From Ruminococcus sp. (GTDB taxonomy: Bacteria > Bacillota > Clostridia > Oscillospirales > Ruminococcaceae), in the NCBI GenBank assembly GCA_024697545.1, contig JAILFN010000009.1:62001-126000 (forward strand): a stretch of DNA of 64,000 nt, in the 5' to 3' direction. Positions within the stretch are counted from its first letter, which is position 1, and each line of letters starts with the position of its first letter. A program made the translations under genes and the position numbers. A model generated the notes under the pieces. The model was not told the DNA's origin, did no database searches, and saw only the letters and a program-made list of their open reading frames with translations. Shown one piece after another: positions 7,103 through 14,596 of the stretch.

Positions 7103-8209
7103 TCACATTTCCTCCAGAACTTCGGCTATCTGCTCTTCGGCTATGGGAGTGCTGAACTTGCCGTCTTCAAACTCAACAACATCGCCTATCCCGCGCTGGA
7201 ACACGAACCTCAGCTTGCCGCCGCGCACCTTTTTGTCGGTGTAGAGCTTCTTTACCAGCTCGGTGCGGTCGATATAATCGGGGATAGCCGTCGGCAGCTC
7301 TGCGGCATTGTAAAGGGCGATCACCCTTTCAGCCTGTTCTTCTGTCATGTACCCCAGCTTTACGCCCAGTCTTGCCTGAGCCGCCATGCCGATGCCGACA
7401 GCCTCACCGTGCAGCAGACGGTAACCGCTCAGAGTCTCGATGGCTCTGCCTACCGTGTGACCCAGGTTCAGCACCTCACGCAGACCGCTTTCCAGCTCGT
7501 CCTTCATGACCACGTTATACTTCACCGCGCAGTTGCGCCCCGCGATGTACTCGCAGGCTTCGATATCGCAGTCAAATATCTTCGCCACGTTCTGTTCAAG
7601 ATACTCAAACAGTTCGATGTCGCCGAGGCAGCCGTGCTTGATCGTTTCGGAAAGACCGCTCGCAAGCTGACGGCGGGGCAGCGTTTTCCATGCGTCGATG
7701 TCGATGTACACCCGCTTAGGCTGATTGAACAGACCTATGAGATTTGTGGCAAGAGGGGTGTCAACGGCAGTCTTGCCGCCGACGGAAGCGTCCGCCGCCG
7801 CAAGAAGTGTGGTGGCATAGTTGGCAAAAGGCACACCGCGTCCGAACGTCCCCGCAACAAATCCTGCGAGGTCGGTAACTACCCCTCCGCCGACTGCCAG
7901 CACCGCGCAGTCACGGCGCAAACCCGCTTCGAGCATACCGTCCTCAACAAACTCCTTCATCTGACGGGTCTTGCTCTCCTCGCCCGCGGGTATCGTAAAG
8001 ATATGCACCTCAAGCCCGCGCTTTTTCAGCGCTTCGGCTATCGGCTCGGCATAAAGCGGCAGCACGTTTGAGTCGGTCACCAGCGCTATACGCTCCGCAC
8101 CGAGCAGACCGCCTGCGATATCGTCGGCGCACTGCTCCGTCAGCGAGTGCCCGATAACTATGTCATAGCTGTCATCTACGACCTTTTTGAGTTCAACTCT
8201 CAGCTCCAT
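7103..8209 (-). CDS. aroB: 3-dehydroquinate synthase
   Basis: Second enzyme of the shikimate pathway: NAD- and metal-dependent cyclisation of DAHP to 3-dehydroquinate. The NAD-binding glycine motif GGGVVTDLAGFVAGTFGRGV, the zinc-site stretch LNLGHTVGRAIE and HGEAVGIGM are present. I start at the ATG at 8209 (368 residues), behind AAAGGAAA. A longer reading frame upstream encodes 26 unconvincing residues in the leader. It heads the operon, with a good promoter at 8339-8368. Confidence 0.96.
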   Translation of the reverse strand: MELRVELKKVVDDSYDIVIGHSLTEQCADDIAGGLLGAERIALVTDSNVLPLYAEPIAEALKKRGLEVHIFTIPAGEESKTRQMKEFVEDGMLEAGLRRDCAVLAVGGGVVTDLAGFVAGTFGRGVPFANYATTLLAAADASVGGKTAVDTPLATNLIGLFNQPKRVYIDIDAWKTLPRRQLASGLSETIKHGCLGDIELFEYLEQNVAKIFDCDIEACEYIAGRNCAVKYNVVMKDELESGLREVLNLGHTVGRAIETLSGYRLLHGEAVGIGMAAQARLGVKLGYMTEEQAERVIALYNAAELPTAIPDYIDRTELVKKLYTDKKVRGGKLRFVFQRGIGDVVEFEDGKFSTPIAEEQIAEVLEEM

Positions 8210-8338
8210 ATAACGGTTTCCTTTCACATATAAACAATGCCCTCGCGAAAGCGCCCGAAAAGCCGCCCCGCGGGGAGATATGAACACTTAACTGCTCTGC
8301 ACGATTTAAAGTGTAAAACAGAGCGGCGATATATAGTT

Positions 8339-8368
8339 ATTATAACATACTATACAGTATATTGTCAA
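8339..8368 (-). promoter_or_regulatory. promoter of the aro operon
   Basis: Minus strand TTGACA, 18 bp, TATAAT. The spacer holds a small inverted repeat (ATACT-ATAC-AGTAT) that could be an operator. The leader (about 8210-8332) contains a GCTCTG/CAGAGC stem and the palindrome CCCCGCGGGG; I recognise no known riboswitch or T-box in it. Confidence 0.75.
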
Positions 8369-8407
8369 GGTATTTTTCAGCGGGTGAGGCAGTATGTCCA
8401 AAAACTA

Positions 8408-8437
8408 TTGACTTACACCCTTTTGGTATGATATAAT
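8408..8437 (+). promoter_or_regulatory. promoter of degV
   Basis: TTGACT, 18 bp, TATAAT preceded by TATGA (extended -10). Divergent from the aro promoter. Confidence 0.75.
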
Positions 8438-8479
8438 GTTGAAAATCACGGCAGACCGCCGACAACAGGAGTGATTAAA

Positions 8480-9349
8480 ATGAGTGAACGCCCTTATGTA
8501 CTTTACTGCGATAACACCTGCGATCTTCCGCCCGAAAAGCTCGCCGCGATGGATTGCAGGATAATGCCGCTTTCCTTTCAGATAGACGGCTGCTCCTACT
8601 CCACCGAAGATATCACGATGGCGGAGTTTTACAAGAAAATGCGCGAGGACTCCATAACAAAGACATCTCAGATAAGCGTCGGCGACTATGAAAGGGTATT
8701 CGCCGAGGAGCTGGAAAAAGGCAACGACATACTCTACCTTGCATTCTCCTCGGGACTCAGCGGGAGCTACAACAGCGCGGTCATCGCGAAGAACGAGCTT
8801 CTTGAAAAATACCCCGACCGCAGGATAGAGATAGTCGATTCGCTTTCGGCATCGGCGGGCGAAGGGCTGATGCTCATATACGCCGAGATGAAAAAGCGCG
8901 GGGGCATGACCTTAGAGCAGCTTGCCGACTGGCTCGAAAAGAACAAGCTCACCTTCTGCCATGTGTTCACGGTAGACGACCTGAAATACCTCTTCCGCGG
9001 CGGCAGGGTATCACGCGCGGCGGCTATCGCGGGGACTATGCTCGGCATAAAGCCCGTGCTGAACGTTGACAACGAGGGACACCTTATCCCGCAGGGAAAG
9101 GTACGCGGCAGGAAGCAGTCGATCAGAAAGCTCGGCGACATGATACGCGAAAGGGCAGGCGACTTTGAGAACCCGATCGTCACGATATCCCACGGCGACT
9201 GCATCGAGGACGCCGAGGCTGCAGCTGACATGATGCGCGAGATCTTCGGCAAGGACACCGAAGTGCTCATAGCCTACACGGGCCCCGTCATAGGCGCACA
9301 TTCGGGTCCCGGGACGCTGGCGCTGTTTTTCAGGGGAGCGCAGAGATAA
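8480..9349 (+). CDS. DegV family fatty-acid-binding protein
   Basis: Two-domain DegV fold, 289 residues. These proteins bind a fatty acid, and in Firmicutes one role is as the FakB subunit that presents fatty acids to the FakA kinase. Signatures: YVLYCDNTCDLPPE at the start, TSQISVGDYERVF, LAFSSGLSGSYNSA (lipid head-group contact), SASAGEGLMLIYA and YLFRGGRVSRAAAIAGTMLGIKP. I start at the ATG at 8480, eight bases from AGGAG; a GTG three codons earlier is less likely. A stem with weak T-tract follows. No fakA is in the window. Confidence 0.92.
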   Translation: MSERPYVLYCDNTCDLPPEKLAAMDCRIMPLSFQIDGCSYSTEDITMAEFYKKMREDSITKTSQISVGDYERVFAEELEKGNDILYLAFSSGLSGSYNSAVIAKNELLEKYPDRRIEIVDSLSASAGEGLMLIYAEMKKRGGMTLEQLADWLEKNKLTFCHVFTVDDLKYLFRGGRVSRAAAIAGTMLGIKPVLNVDNEGHLIPQGKVRGRKQSIRKLGDMIRERAGDFENPIVTISHGDCIEDAEAAADMMREIFGKDTEVLIAYTGPVIGAHSGPGTLALFFRGAQR

Positions 9350-9381
9350 AGGCTGCTGCAAAAACGAAATAACAAATACAG

Positions 9382-9416
9382 CCTCCCGCGGGATAATGCA
9401 GACCGCGGGAGGTCTT
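9382..9416 (+). terminator. GC-rich hairpin after degV
   Basis: CCTCCCGCGG, 11-base loop, CCGCGGGAGG, then TCTTGCTG. The stem is strong and the T-tract poor. Confidence 0.5.
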
Positions 9417-9454
9417 GCTGCGCCCGCCGAAAAGTGAAAGCCCTGTGATATCGC

Positions 9455-9483
9455 TTGACAAGCGGGAATGCCTGTGATATAAT
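9455..9483 (+). promoter_or_regulatory. promoter of the sugar transferase gene
   Basis: TTGACA, 17 bp, TATAAT with TGTGA directly upstream of the -10. All elements are consensus. Confidence 0.85.
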
Positions 9484-9541
9484 AAATCATTGGCACAACG
9501 CCCCTATTTACATTATATAATACAGGGAATTGATAAATGAT

Positions 9542-10948
9542 ATGAAAAATAAAAACCGCGAGCAGTTCAAACGTCTGCTCACTTTTCTGGCGGCATTCAT
9601 AATAATCGCCGTGTTCGGGCGGCTGTATGCGCCTGTGTGGTATCTGCAATATAACAAGGGTATGCTGGATCCGTTCTGGTATAACGGCAATATCCTTATG
9701 GTCGCGATATATGTACTGCTTTACTCCGTATGCACCAACAGCTTCAGCGGATTCCGGCTGGGGTATTATAAGATCACGGGGCTTATCGGCTCGCAGATAC
9801 TCGGCATACTTATGACCAACGCCATCACGTTTCTTGAGATAAGCCTTATCGGACGCGGCAGACTTTCGCCCATGCCGATGATAAAGCTGACAGCTTACGA
9901 GATCGTTATATCGGCGGTCTGGTGCGTGGTGTTCACAAAGCTGTTCTATAGCATCTACCCGCCGCGCAAGATGCTCATAATCTACGGCAACTCCAGTGCG
10001 ACGGCTCTCGTCAAGAAAATGAGCTCCCGCGTGGACAAATACGTCATCGAAGAGGCGGTCAGCTGCGACGAGGATATCGAGGTCATAAAGGAAAAGGTGC
10101 TAAGGCACGAGGCTGTCATTATAAGCGATATCCCATCGACTATGAAAAATCAGATCATGAAGTTCTGCTTTGACCACAACATCCGCACCTACATAAACCC
10201 CAAGCTTTCGGATATACTCATCCGCGGCGCGGACGAGTGCAACCTGTTCGATACCCCCCTGCTGCTGCTAAGGAATGACGGTATGCCGATAGATCAGCAG
10301 ATAGCAAAGCGAGCGTTCGATATCCTGTGCTCACTGATAGGCATAATCGTTGCTTCGCCGTTCATGCTGATAGTCGCGCTGATGATAAAGCTTTACGACG
10401 GCGGCCCCGTGCTGTATTCTCAGGAAAGATTCACCATAGACGCGAAGGTCTTCAAGGTACACAAGTTCCGCAGCATGATAGTTGACGCCGAAAAGCACGG
10501 CGCACAGCTCGCGGACAAGCATGACTCACGCATAACCCCCGTCGGCGCGTTCCTCAGAAAGACCCGCATGGACGAGCTGCCCCAGCTGTTCAATATACTG
10601 AAGGGCGAGATGTCGTTCGTGGGTCCCCGCCCCGAGCGCCCCGAGCTGGCAAGAAAATATGAAGAGACCATGCCCGAATTCCGCTACCGTCTGAAGGTAA
10701 AAGCAGGACTTACAGGCTACGCGCAGGTGATAGGCAAGTACAACACCACCCCCTACGACAAGCTGAAGCTTGACCTTATGTACATCGAAAGGCAGTCATT
10801 CCTGCTTGACTTAAAGCTTGTGCTCATGACGGTAAAGATCGTTTTCATCCCCGATTCCACGGAGGGCATAGACGGCGAACTCGTGACCACAAAGCGCGAA
10901 CACCACAAGCCCCGCCCGCCCGAGGAGATCGAAAAGATCTCAGAATAA
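9542..10948 (+). CDS. polyprenyl-phosphate sugar-1-phosphate transferase (exopolysaccharide initiation)
   Basis: Bacterial sugar-transferase family protein that transfers a sugar phosphate to a membrane lipid carrier, the first step of exopolysaccharide or glycan building. The N-terminal half has about four membrane helices and a CoA-binding-like domain (LIIYGNSSATALVKKM). After residue 255 comes the catalytic part: an anchoring helix (FDILCSLIGIIVASPFMLIVAL), then GGPVLYSQERFT, KVHKFRSMIVDAE, RKTRMDELPQLFNILKGEMS, FVGPRPERPE and LKVKAGLTGYAQV. I take the ATG at 9542 rather than a TTG four codons earlier; the SD (AGGGA) is weak and distant. It stands alone, without a capsule cluster beside it. 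Confidence 0.92.
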   Translation: MKNKNREQFKRLLTFLAAFIIIAVFGRLYAPVWYLQYNKGMLDPFWYNGNILMVAIYVLLYSVCTNSFSGFRLGYYKITGLIGSQILGILMTNAITFLEISLIGRGRLSPMPMIKLTAYEIVISAVWCVVFTKLFYSIYPPRKMLIIYGNSSATALVKKMSSRVDKYVIEEAVSCDEDIEVIKEKVLRHEAVIISDIPSTMKNQIMKFCFDHNIRTYINPKLSDILIRGADECNLFDTPLLLLRNDGMPIDQQIAKRAFDILCSLIGIIVASPFMLIVALMIKLYDGGPVLYSQERFTIDAKVFKVHKFRSMIVDAEKHGAQLADKHDSRITPVGAFLRKTRMDELPQLFNILKGEMSFVGPRPERPELARKYEETMPEFRYRLKVKAGLTGYAQVIGKYNTTPYDKLKLDLMYIERQSFLLDLKLVLMTVKIVFIPDSTEGIDGELVTTKREHHKPRPPEEIEKISE

Positions 10949-11025
10949 CGGCAGCAACAGCCTGCCGAGCGCCCGACATCTGTTTAACAAATCATCAAAA
11001 TTTAATAAATAATTCAAAATAAGTG

Positions 11026-11054
11026 TTGAAATTCGGGCACAGATGTGATATAAT
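11026..11054 (+). promoter_or_regulatory. promoter of the S26-like gene
   Basis: TTGAAA, 17 bp, TATAAT preceded by TGTGA. It ends only 8 bases before an upstream ATG (11063), which therefore cannot be the start of translation. Confidence 0.8.
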
Positions 11055-11116
11055 AAATTTATATGGCGTTTAAGCCTTCTATAAAAACAAAATGCCGGAA
11101 GGAATGGTATATAAAC

Positions 11117-12463
11117 ATGGCAAAGTCGAAAACAAAGCAGAAGAGATCTTCTGCCGGCAAGAATCTTGCCGTATTCTTTATCGTATTCGTGATACTTGAA
11201 GCGCTTGTTATACTGGGCATAAGATATGTGTTCAACAGCAAGGATGCCTGCCCCAAGGTGGGCGGGTACAACCTCTTCGTGATGGACTCCGCTAATATGG
11301 AAAAGGATATCCCCAGAGATGCTCTCGTTGTTGCCGAAAACGGCACTCCCTCGACCGATAAGATCCGCTACGCAGTACTCTGCAAAAACGTGGGCAATGA
11401 GGGCACTACCGTTGCCTGGCTCTACGATATCGGTTCAAAGGGCGATACCGTTGACGGCGTTGTTTATACCGTTTATCAGGAGTCCGCTCCCGATAAGATG
11501 TATGACCTCGACAGCAGTGACGTAATCGGTGTTACTAACAGCTACTATATGACCGCAGGAAAGATCATCTCCTTCGTGACCACCCCCTTCGGCATGATCG
11601 TGAGCCTTGCAGCTCCCATCGTTCTGCTGATATTCCTCGAGCTTATCATCTCGATAGCTTCCCGCTCAAAGTACGATGAGTACGACTACGACGAGGAAGA
11701 CCTCGAAGAGCAGGTAAGACGCCGCAGAGCCGAGAAAGAGGGCGTTACCCTCGATGACTTCCTTTACGGCGGTCAGGACGACGACGTATACTCCTCCGAT
11801 AAGCCAAAGGATGATTACAAAGAAGAGTTTGAGGACAAGTACGCCTCAATGATGGACCGCGAGCCTTCGGAGAACCCCGAGGCAGAGGCTATGAATTTCG
11901 CGCCCGTTGCCGATGAAAACTCCGTTCCCGATGTGAGCTTTGCACCCAAGGCAGCTCCCGCTCCCGCACCTGCACCCGCCGAGGAAGAGATCCCCGCACC
12001 CGCAGAGCCCGAGCCCGTTCAGCAGGAAGCTCCCGCTGAGCCCGAGCAGGCAGAAACAGCCGAGCCCGCGAACGACTACTACGACCGCGCATCAAAGATG
12101 ATCGACGATGCCGTACAGGAAAAGATGAACACCCGCGACTTTGAGGCAGTACAGCCCGAGCAGTCCGAGCCCGTTCAGCAGGAAGCTCCCGCGCCCGCAC
12201 CTGCGCCCGTTCAGGAAGCACCCGCACCGAGACCCCGTCCGACCGGACGTCCCGACGTTCAGATGCAGCGTCCTCAGCAGAGAAGACGCCGTCCCGCAGG
12301 ACAGAGACCCGCAGGCGCAAGACCGTCCCATCACAGACGTCCCGCAGGCAGACCCGCGATCCCGCCCCATCATGATCCAAACGCTACTCTCGAACAGCTG
12401 ATGAAGCTGATGGAAGCTGAGCAGCAGAAGCTCAAGGGCGAATCGGAAGATCAGAATAATTAA
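11117..12463 (+). CDS. S26 signal-peptidase-like membrane protein without catalytic residues, with a Pro/Ala-rich tail
   Basis: Protein of 448 residues. A membrane helix (about 16-39) is followed by an outer domain of about 130 residues that follows the SipW-type signal peptidase pattern (YNLFVMDSANME, GSKGDTVDG, SSDVIGVTNSYY, KIISFVTTPFGMIV) and a second helix (LAAPIVLLIFLELII). Where SipW has the nucleophile Ser before Met-Glu, this protein has N60, and the His-Arg of the active site is also missing. The last 240 residues are an acidic then Pro/Ala/Glu-rich, finally Arg-rich cytoplasmic tail with repeated PAPAPAPVQ and VQQEAPA segments. Probably a scaffold or regulator rather than a peptidase. 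The start is fixed by the promoter position. Confidence 0.75.
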   Translation: MAKSKTKQKRSSAGKNLAVFFIVFVILEALVILGIRYVFNSKDACPKVGGYNLFVMDSANMEKDIPRDALVVAENGTPSTDKIRYAVLCKNVGNEGTTVAWLYDIGSKGDTVDGVVYTVYQESAPDKMYDLDSSDVIGVTNSYYMTAGKIISFVTTPFGMIVSLAAPIVLLIFLELIISIASRSKYDEYDYDEEDLEEQVRRRRAEKEGVTLDDFLYGGQDDDVYSSDKPKDDYKEEFEDKYASMMDREPSENPEAEAMNFAPVADENSVPDVSFAPKAAPAPAPAPAEEEIPAPAEPEPVQQEAPAEPEQAETAEPANDYYDRASKMIDDAVQEKMNTRDFEAVQPEQSEPVQQEAPAPAPAPVQEAPAPRPRPTGRPDVQMQRPQQRRRRPAGQRPAGARPSHHRRPAGRPAIPPHHDPNATLEQLMKLMEAEQQKLKGESEDQNN

Positions 12464-12468
12464 TGCCG

Positions 12469-12500
12469 AAGGCTGTCACATTTGTGTGGCAGCCTTTTTT
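12469..12500 (+). terminator. intrinsic terminator after the S26-like gene
   Basis: AAGGCTGTCACA, loop TTTG/TGT, TGTGGCAGCCTT, then TTTTTT. Confidence 0.9.
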
Positions 12501-12555
12501 CGTGGCGCTGAGAGCGATAGTGAACGCCAAAACATTTTGCAGTTTGCTATAAACT

Positions 12556-12585
12556 GTATAAAACCGTATGCAGCGTGGCATAATA
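12556..12585 (+). promoter_or_regulatory. forespore-type (sigma F/G-like) promoter of the M23 gene
   Basis: GTATA, 18 bp, CATAATA. This fits the sigma-G pattern GHATR-N17/18-CATNHTA exactly. The preceding GG also allows a sigma-F reading. No TTGACA/TATAAT promoter is seen in this gap. Confidence 0.5.
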
Positions 12586-12639
12586 TTTCCAGAGGCTTCG
12601 GGGTCAGCCCGCGGCTAACCGAAAGGAATGGTGGATATT

Positions 12640-13365
12640 ATGAAAAAAAGTATCATGAAGAAAGCCCTCGGGCTTGTGGGCGGAAAGGGTGCTTACATCA
12701 TGCTCGCGGCAGCAGCGATCGCAGCGGGCGGTGCAGGTGCCGCGACTTATGGCAGGGCGGTGAAGAACGCCGAGAACGGTTATGATCTCTCGATACCCGA
12801 CCTTACAGTCAGCAGCCCCGACAGCTTTTCCGACAACAGCGCCGCCGCTGCCGATAAAAAGCAGACAGGCGTCCGCCGCGAGACCCCGCCCCCTGCCGAC
12901 AGCAGCAGCGCCGACAGCCCGCGTGAGGATAAGGTCGTGAAGACCGCGCCCAACGTCATGCCCGTCAACGGCAAGGTGATAAAGCCTTTCAGCGGCGGCG
13001 AGCTTGTAAAGAGCGAGACTCTCGGCGTCTGGAAAACGCATGACGGCGTTGATATCGAGGCTGACACGGGAACAGCCGTGAAGGCGATGAACCGCGGCAG
13101 AGTAACGCAGGTAAAGGAAGACCCGCTCTGGGGATATACCGTTGCCATAGACCACGGCAGCGGTGTCATGAGCTTTTATTATAACCTCTCCTCGGCAGTG
13201 GCAGTCAGCGAGGGCGATGACGTTGAAGCGGGACAGACGATAGGCGCGGTCGGCGATACGGCAGAGATAGAAGCCGCCGAAGCTTCGCACCTGCACTTTG
13301 CACTGAAGCACAACGGCGAATGGATAGACCCGATATCCTACATTGATCCTGCGGGGAGCAAATGA
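12640..13365 (+). CDS. M23 (LytM) peptidase-domain protein, SpoIIQ-like
   Basis: Protein of 241 residues: short cytoplasmic head, one membrane helix (about 17-40), a Ser/Asp/Pro-rich stretch, and a C-terminal LytM domain. The metal ligands are present: H134 and D138 (KTHDGVDI), and H219 of the H217-L-H219 motif (SHLHFAL). The layout and the GVWKTHDGVDIEADTGTAV segment fit SpoIIQ, the forespore half of the channel between forespore and mother cell; clostridial SpoIIQ keeps the metal site. The forespore-type promoter upstream agrees. I start at the ATG at 12640 behind GGTGG; an ATG at 12628 abuts its own SD. A general cell-wall endopeptidase is the alternative. Confidence 0.8.
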   Translation: MKKSIMKKALGLVGGKGAYIMLAAAAIAAGGAGAATYGRAVKNAENGYDLSIPDLTVSSPDSFSDNSAAAADKKQTGVRRETPPPADSSSADSPREDKVVKTAPNVMPVNGKVIKPFSGGELVKSETLGVWKTHDGVDIEADTGTAVKAMNRGRVTQVKEDPLWGYTVAIDHGSGVMSFYYNLSSAVAVSEGDDVEAGQTIGAVGDTAEIEAAEASHLHFALKHNGEWIDPISYIDPAGSK

Positions 13366-13430
13366 AGATAAAGGGGCAGGCACTTTGGTCTGCCTAAGAA
13401 GCAAAATCTGTAAACTTTGTATTACAGCCC

Positions 13431-13459
13431 TTGACAAACTGCATCGGCGGTGATATACT
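13431..13459 (+). promoter_or_regulatory. promoter of the T-box/ileS operon
   Basis: TTGACA, 17 bp, TATACT preceded by GGTGA. Confidence 0.85.
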
Positions 13460-13465
13460 AATATA

Positions 13466-13716
13466 GTATAGTCAAAGGCATTGACGGAGACAGTAGGCTT
13501 TCGGTGAAGCTTCAGCGAGCCGCGGAGGGTGTGAGCGCGGTACAAGTAACCCACTGCCGAACATCACTCCCGAGCCGCGCACCTAAAGGCTTTGCCGAGT
13601 AGGCTGCGCCGCATTTCCTGCGTTAACGGGAACTCGTATGTCGGTACGTTGTAATGGGTGGTAATAAGCGTGAGCATTTATGCTCCGTCCCGTTTACGCG
13701 GGGCGGGGCTTTTTTA
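13466..13716 (+). ncRNA. T-box leader, isoleucine specifier (ATC)
   Basis: Transcribed leader of about 250 nt with T-box landmarks in order: GACAGTAGG (stem I), CAGCGAGCCGCGGAGGGTG with the paired GTGAGCGCGG, the specifier loop around CCGAACATCACTCCCGAG, the T-box element AATGGGTGGTAATA (about 13653-13666), and the competing terminator at 13682-13709. Aligned with known T-boxes from the 3' side, the codon is ATC (13563-13565), which reads isoleucine and agrees with ileS three genes downstream. Uncharged tRNA-Ile should pair with ATC and the TGGT bulge and block termination. If read one base earlier the codon would be CAT (His), which the operon does not support. Confidence 0.9.
13682..13716 (+). 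terminator. T-box controlled terminator
   Basis: GCTCCGTCCCG pairs with CGGGGCGGGGC, followed by TTTTTTATTTT. Its 5' arm (CCGTCCC) is the part that pairs with the T-box sequence in the antiterminator. Confidence 0.9.
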
Positions 13717-13733
13717 TTTTCGGGAGGTGCGAC

Positions 13734-14180
13734 GTGGAAGATCTGGTCAGCGCGATACTCATCGCCGTGTTCGGCTTTGTTGCCGTGCTGCTGGCGGTGA
13801 TACCCTCGCTTATGATAAAAGCACGCAGGGACAAGCTTCGGAAATACCTCTATGAAACGGAAGCCGAGGTCATAGACATCAGGCAGGAGCGCTTTAAAAC
13901 AGGCTACGACTACGGTCCTCATACTCGGTTGTTCGTGCCTGTCTTCCGCTACTATGCGGGCGGGCAGGAGATAATACATCACAGCCGCGTCGGCACCAGC
14001 GAGAACATTTACAGCATCGGACAGAGAGTGCCTGTCAGGGTAGACCCCTATGACCCGCGAAAATTCGTGCTTGTGAACAGCAAGCCTCACAAGCTGGCAA
14101 CAGGGATACTCTATGCTATATCCGCGTTCTTCCTGCTTGCGACCATAGCTTCGGCATTGATACTCAACAGGTTCGGGTGA
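13734..14180 (+). CDS. DUF3592-like membrane protein
   Basis: Protein of 148 residues. Two membrane helices (about 5-25 and 120-142) flank a soluble beta-rich domain (EVIDIRQERFKTG, PVFRYYAGGQEIIHHSR, VRVDPYDPRKFVL) typical of DUF3592 proteins, whose function is unknown. Start is GTG, six bases after GGGAGG. It is the first gene after the T-box terminator, so its expression should respond to isoleucine charging. Its stop overlaps the start region of the next gene. Confidence 0.75.
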   Translation: MEDLVSAILIAVFGFVAVLLAVIPSLMIKARRDKLRKYLYETEAEVIDIRQERFKTGYDYGPHTRLFVPVFRYYAGGQEIIHHSRVGTSENIYSIGQRVPVRVDPYDPRKFVLVNSKPHKLATGILYAISAFFLLATIASALILNRFG

Positions 14181-14185
14181 ATGAT

Positions 14186-14572
14186 ATGGACAGAAAACAG
14201 CTGATAGCTCATATATCCGAGACATACAACGCCGATATCGAATACCTTTGGGAAAACGCCCCCGACTGCGGGATATTCCGTCACGCAGACAGCCGCAAGT
14301 GGTTTGCTCTTGTAATGGGTGTCCGCCGCGACAGGCTGGGGCTCAAAGGGAGCGATACCGTTGATGTTTTGAATTTAAAATGCGACCCCCTCATGCACGG
14401 CTCGCTGTGTACCGAGGAGGGGATAATCCCCGCTTACCACATGAACAAACAGCAATGGATATCCGTGCTGCTCGACGGCAGCGTCACGGATGATATGATA
14501 AAGGGGCTCATAAATATGAGCTTTGACCTGACCGATAAAAAACCAAAAAAAGGCAAACACAAAAAGATCTGA
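14186..14572 (+). CDS. MmcQ/YjbR family protein
   Basis: Small protein of 128 residues with the MmcQ/YjbR (CyaY-like fold) pattern: N-terminal helices, RHADSRKWFALVMGV, VDVLNLKCDPLMHGSL, GIIPAYHMNKQQWISVLLDG, and a Lys-rich end. Members are thought to bind DNA or other ligands; the role is not known. Start ATG at 14186 behind GGTGA; a GTG at 14177 is possible. It lies between DUF3592 and ileS in the T-box operon. Confidence 0.85.
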   Translation: MDRKQLIAHISETYNADIEYLWENAPDCGIFRHADSRKWFALVMGVRRDRLGLKGSDTVDVLNLKCDPLMHGSLCTEEGIIPAYHMNKQQWISVLLDGSVTDDMIKGLINMSFDLTDKKPKKGKHKKI

Positions 14573-14596
14573 TATAAATGAAAGGAATGATCCTCA

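Noticed and set aside
8210-8338. T-box or aromatic amino-acid attenuator before aroB
   Set aside because: No T-box sequence, no terminator with T-tract and no leader peptide with aromatic codons. Only a GCTCTG/CAGAGC stem is present.
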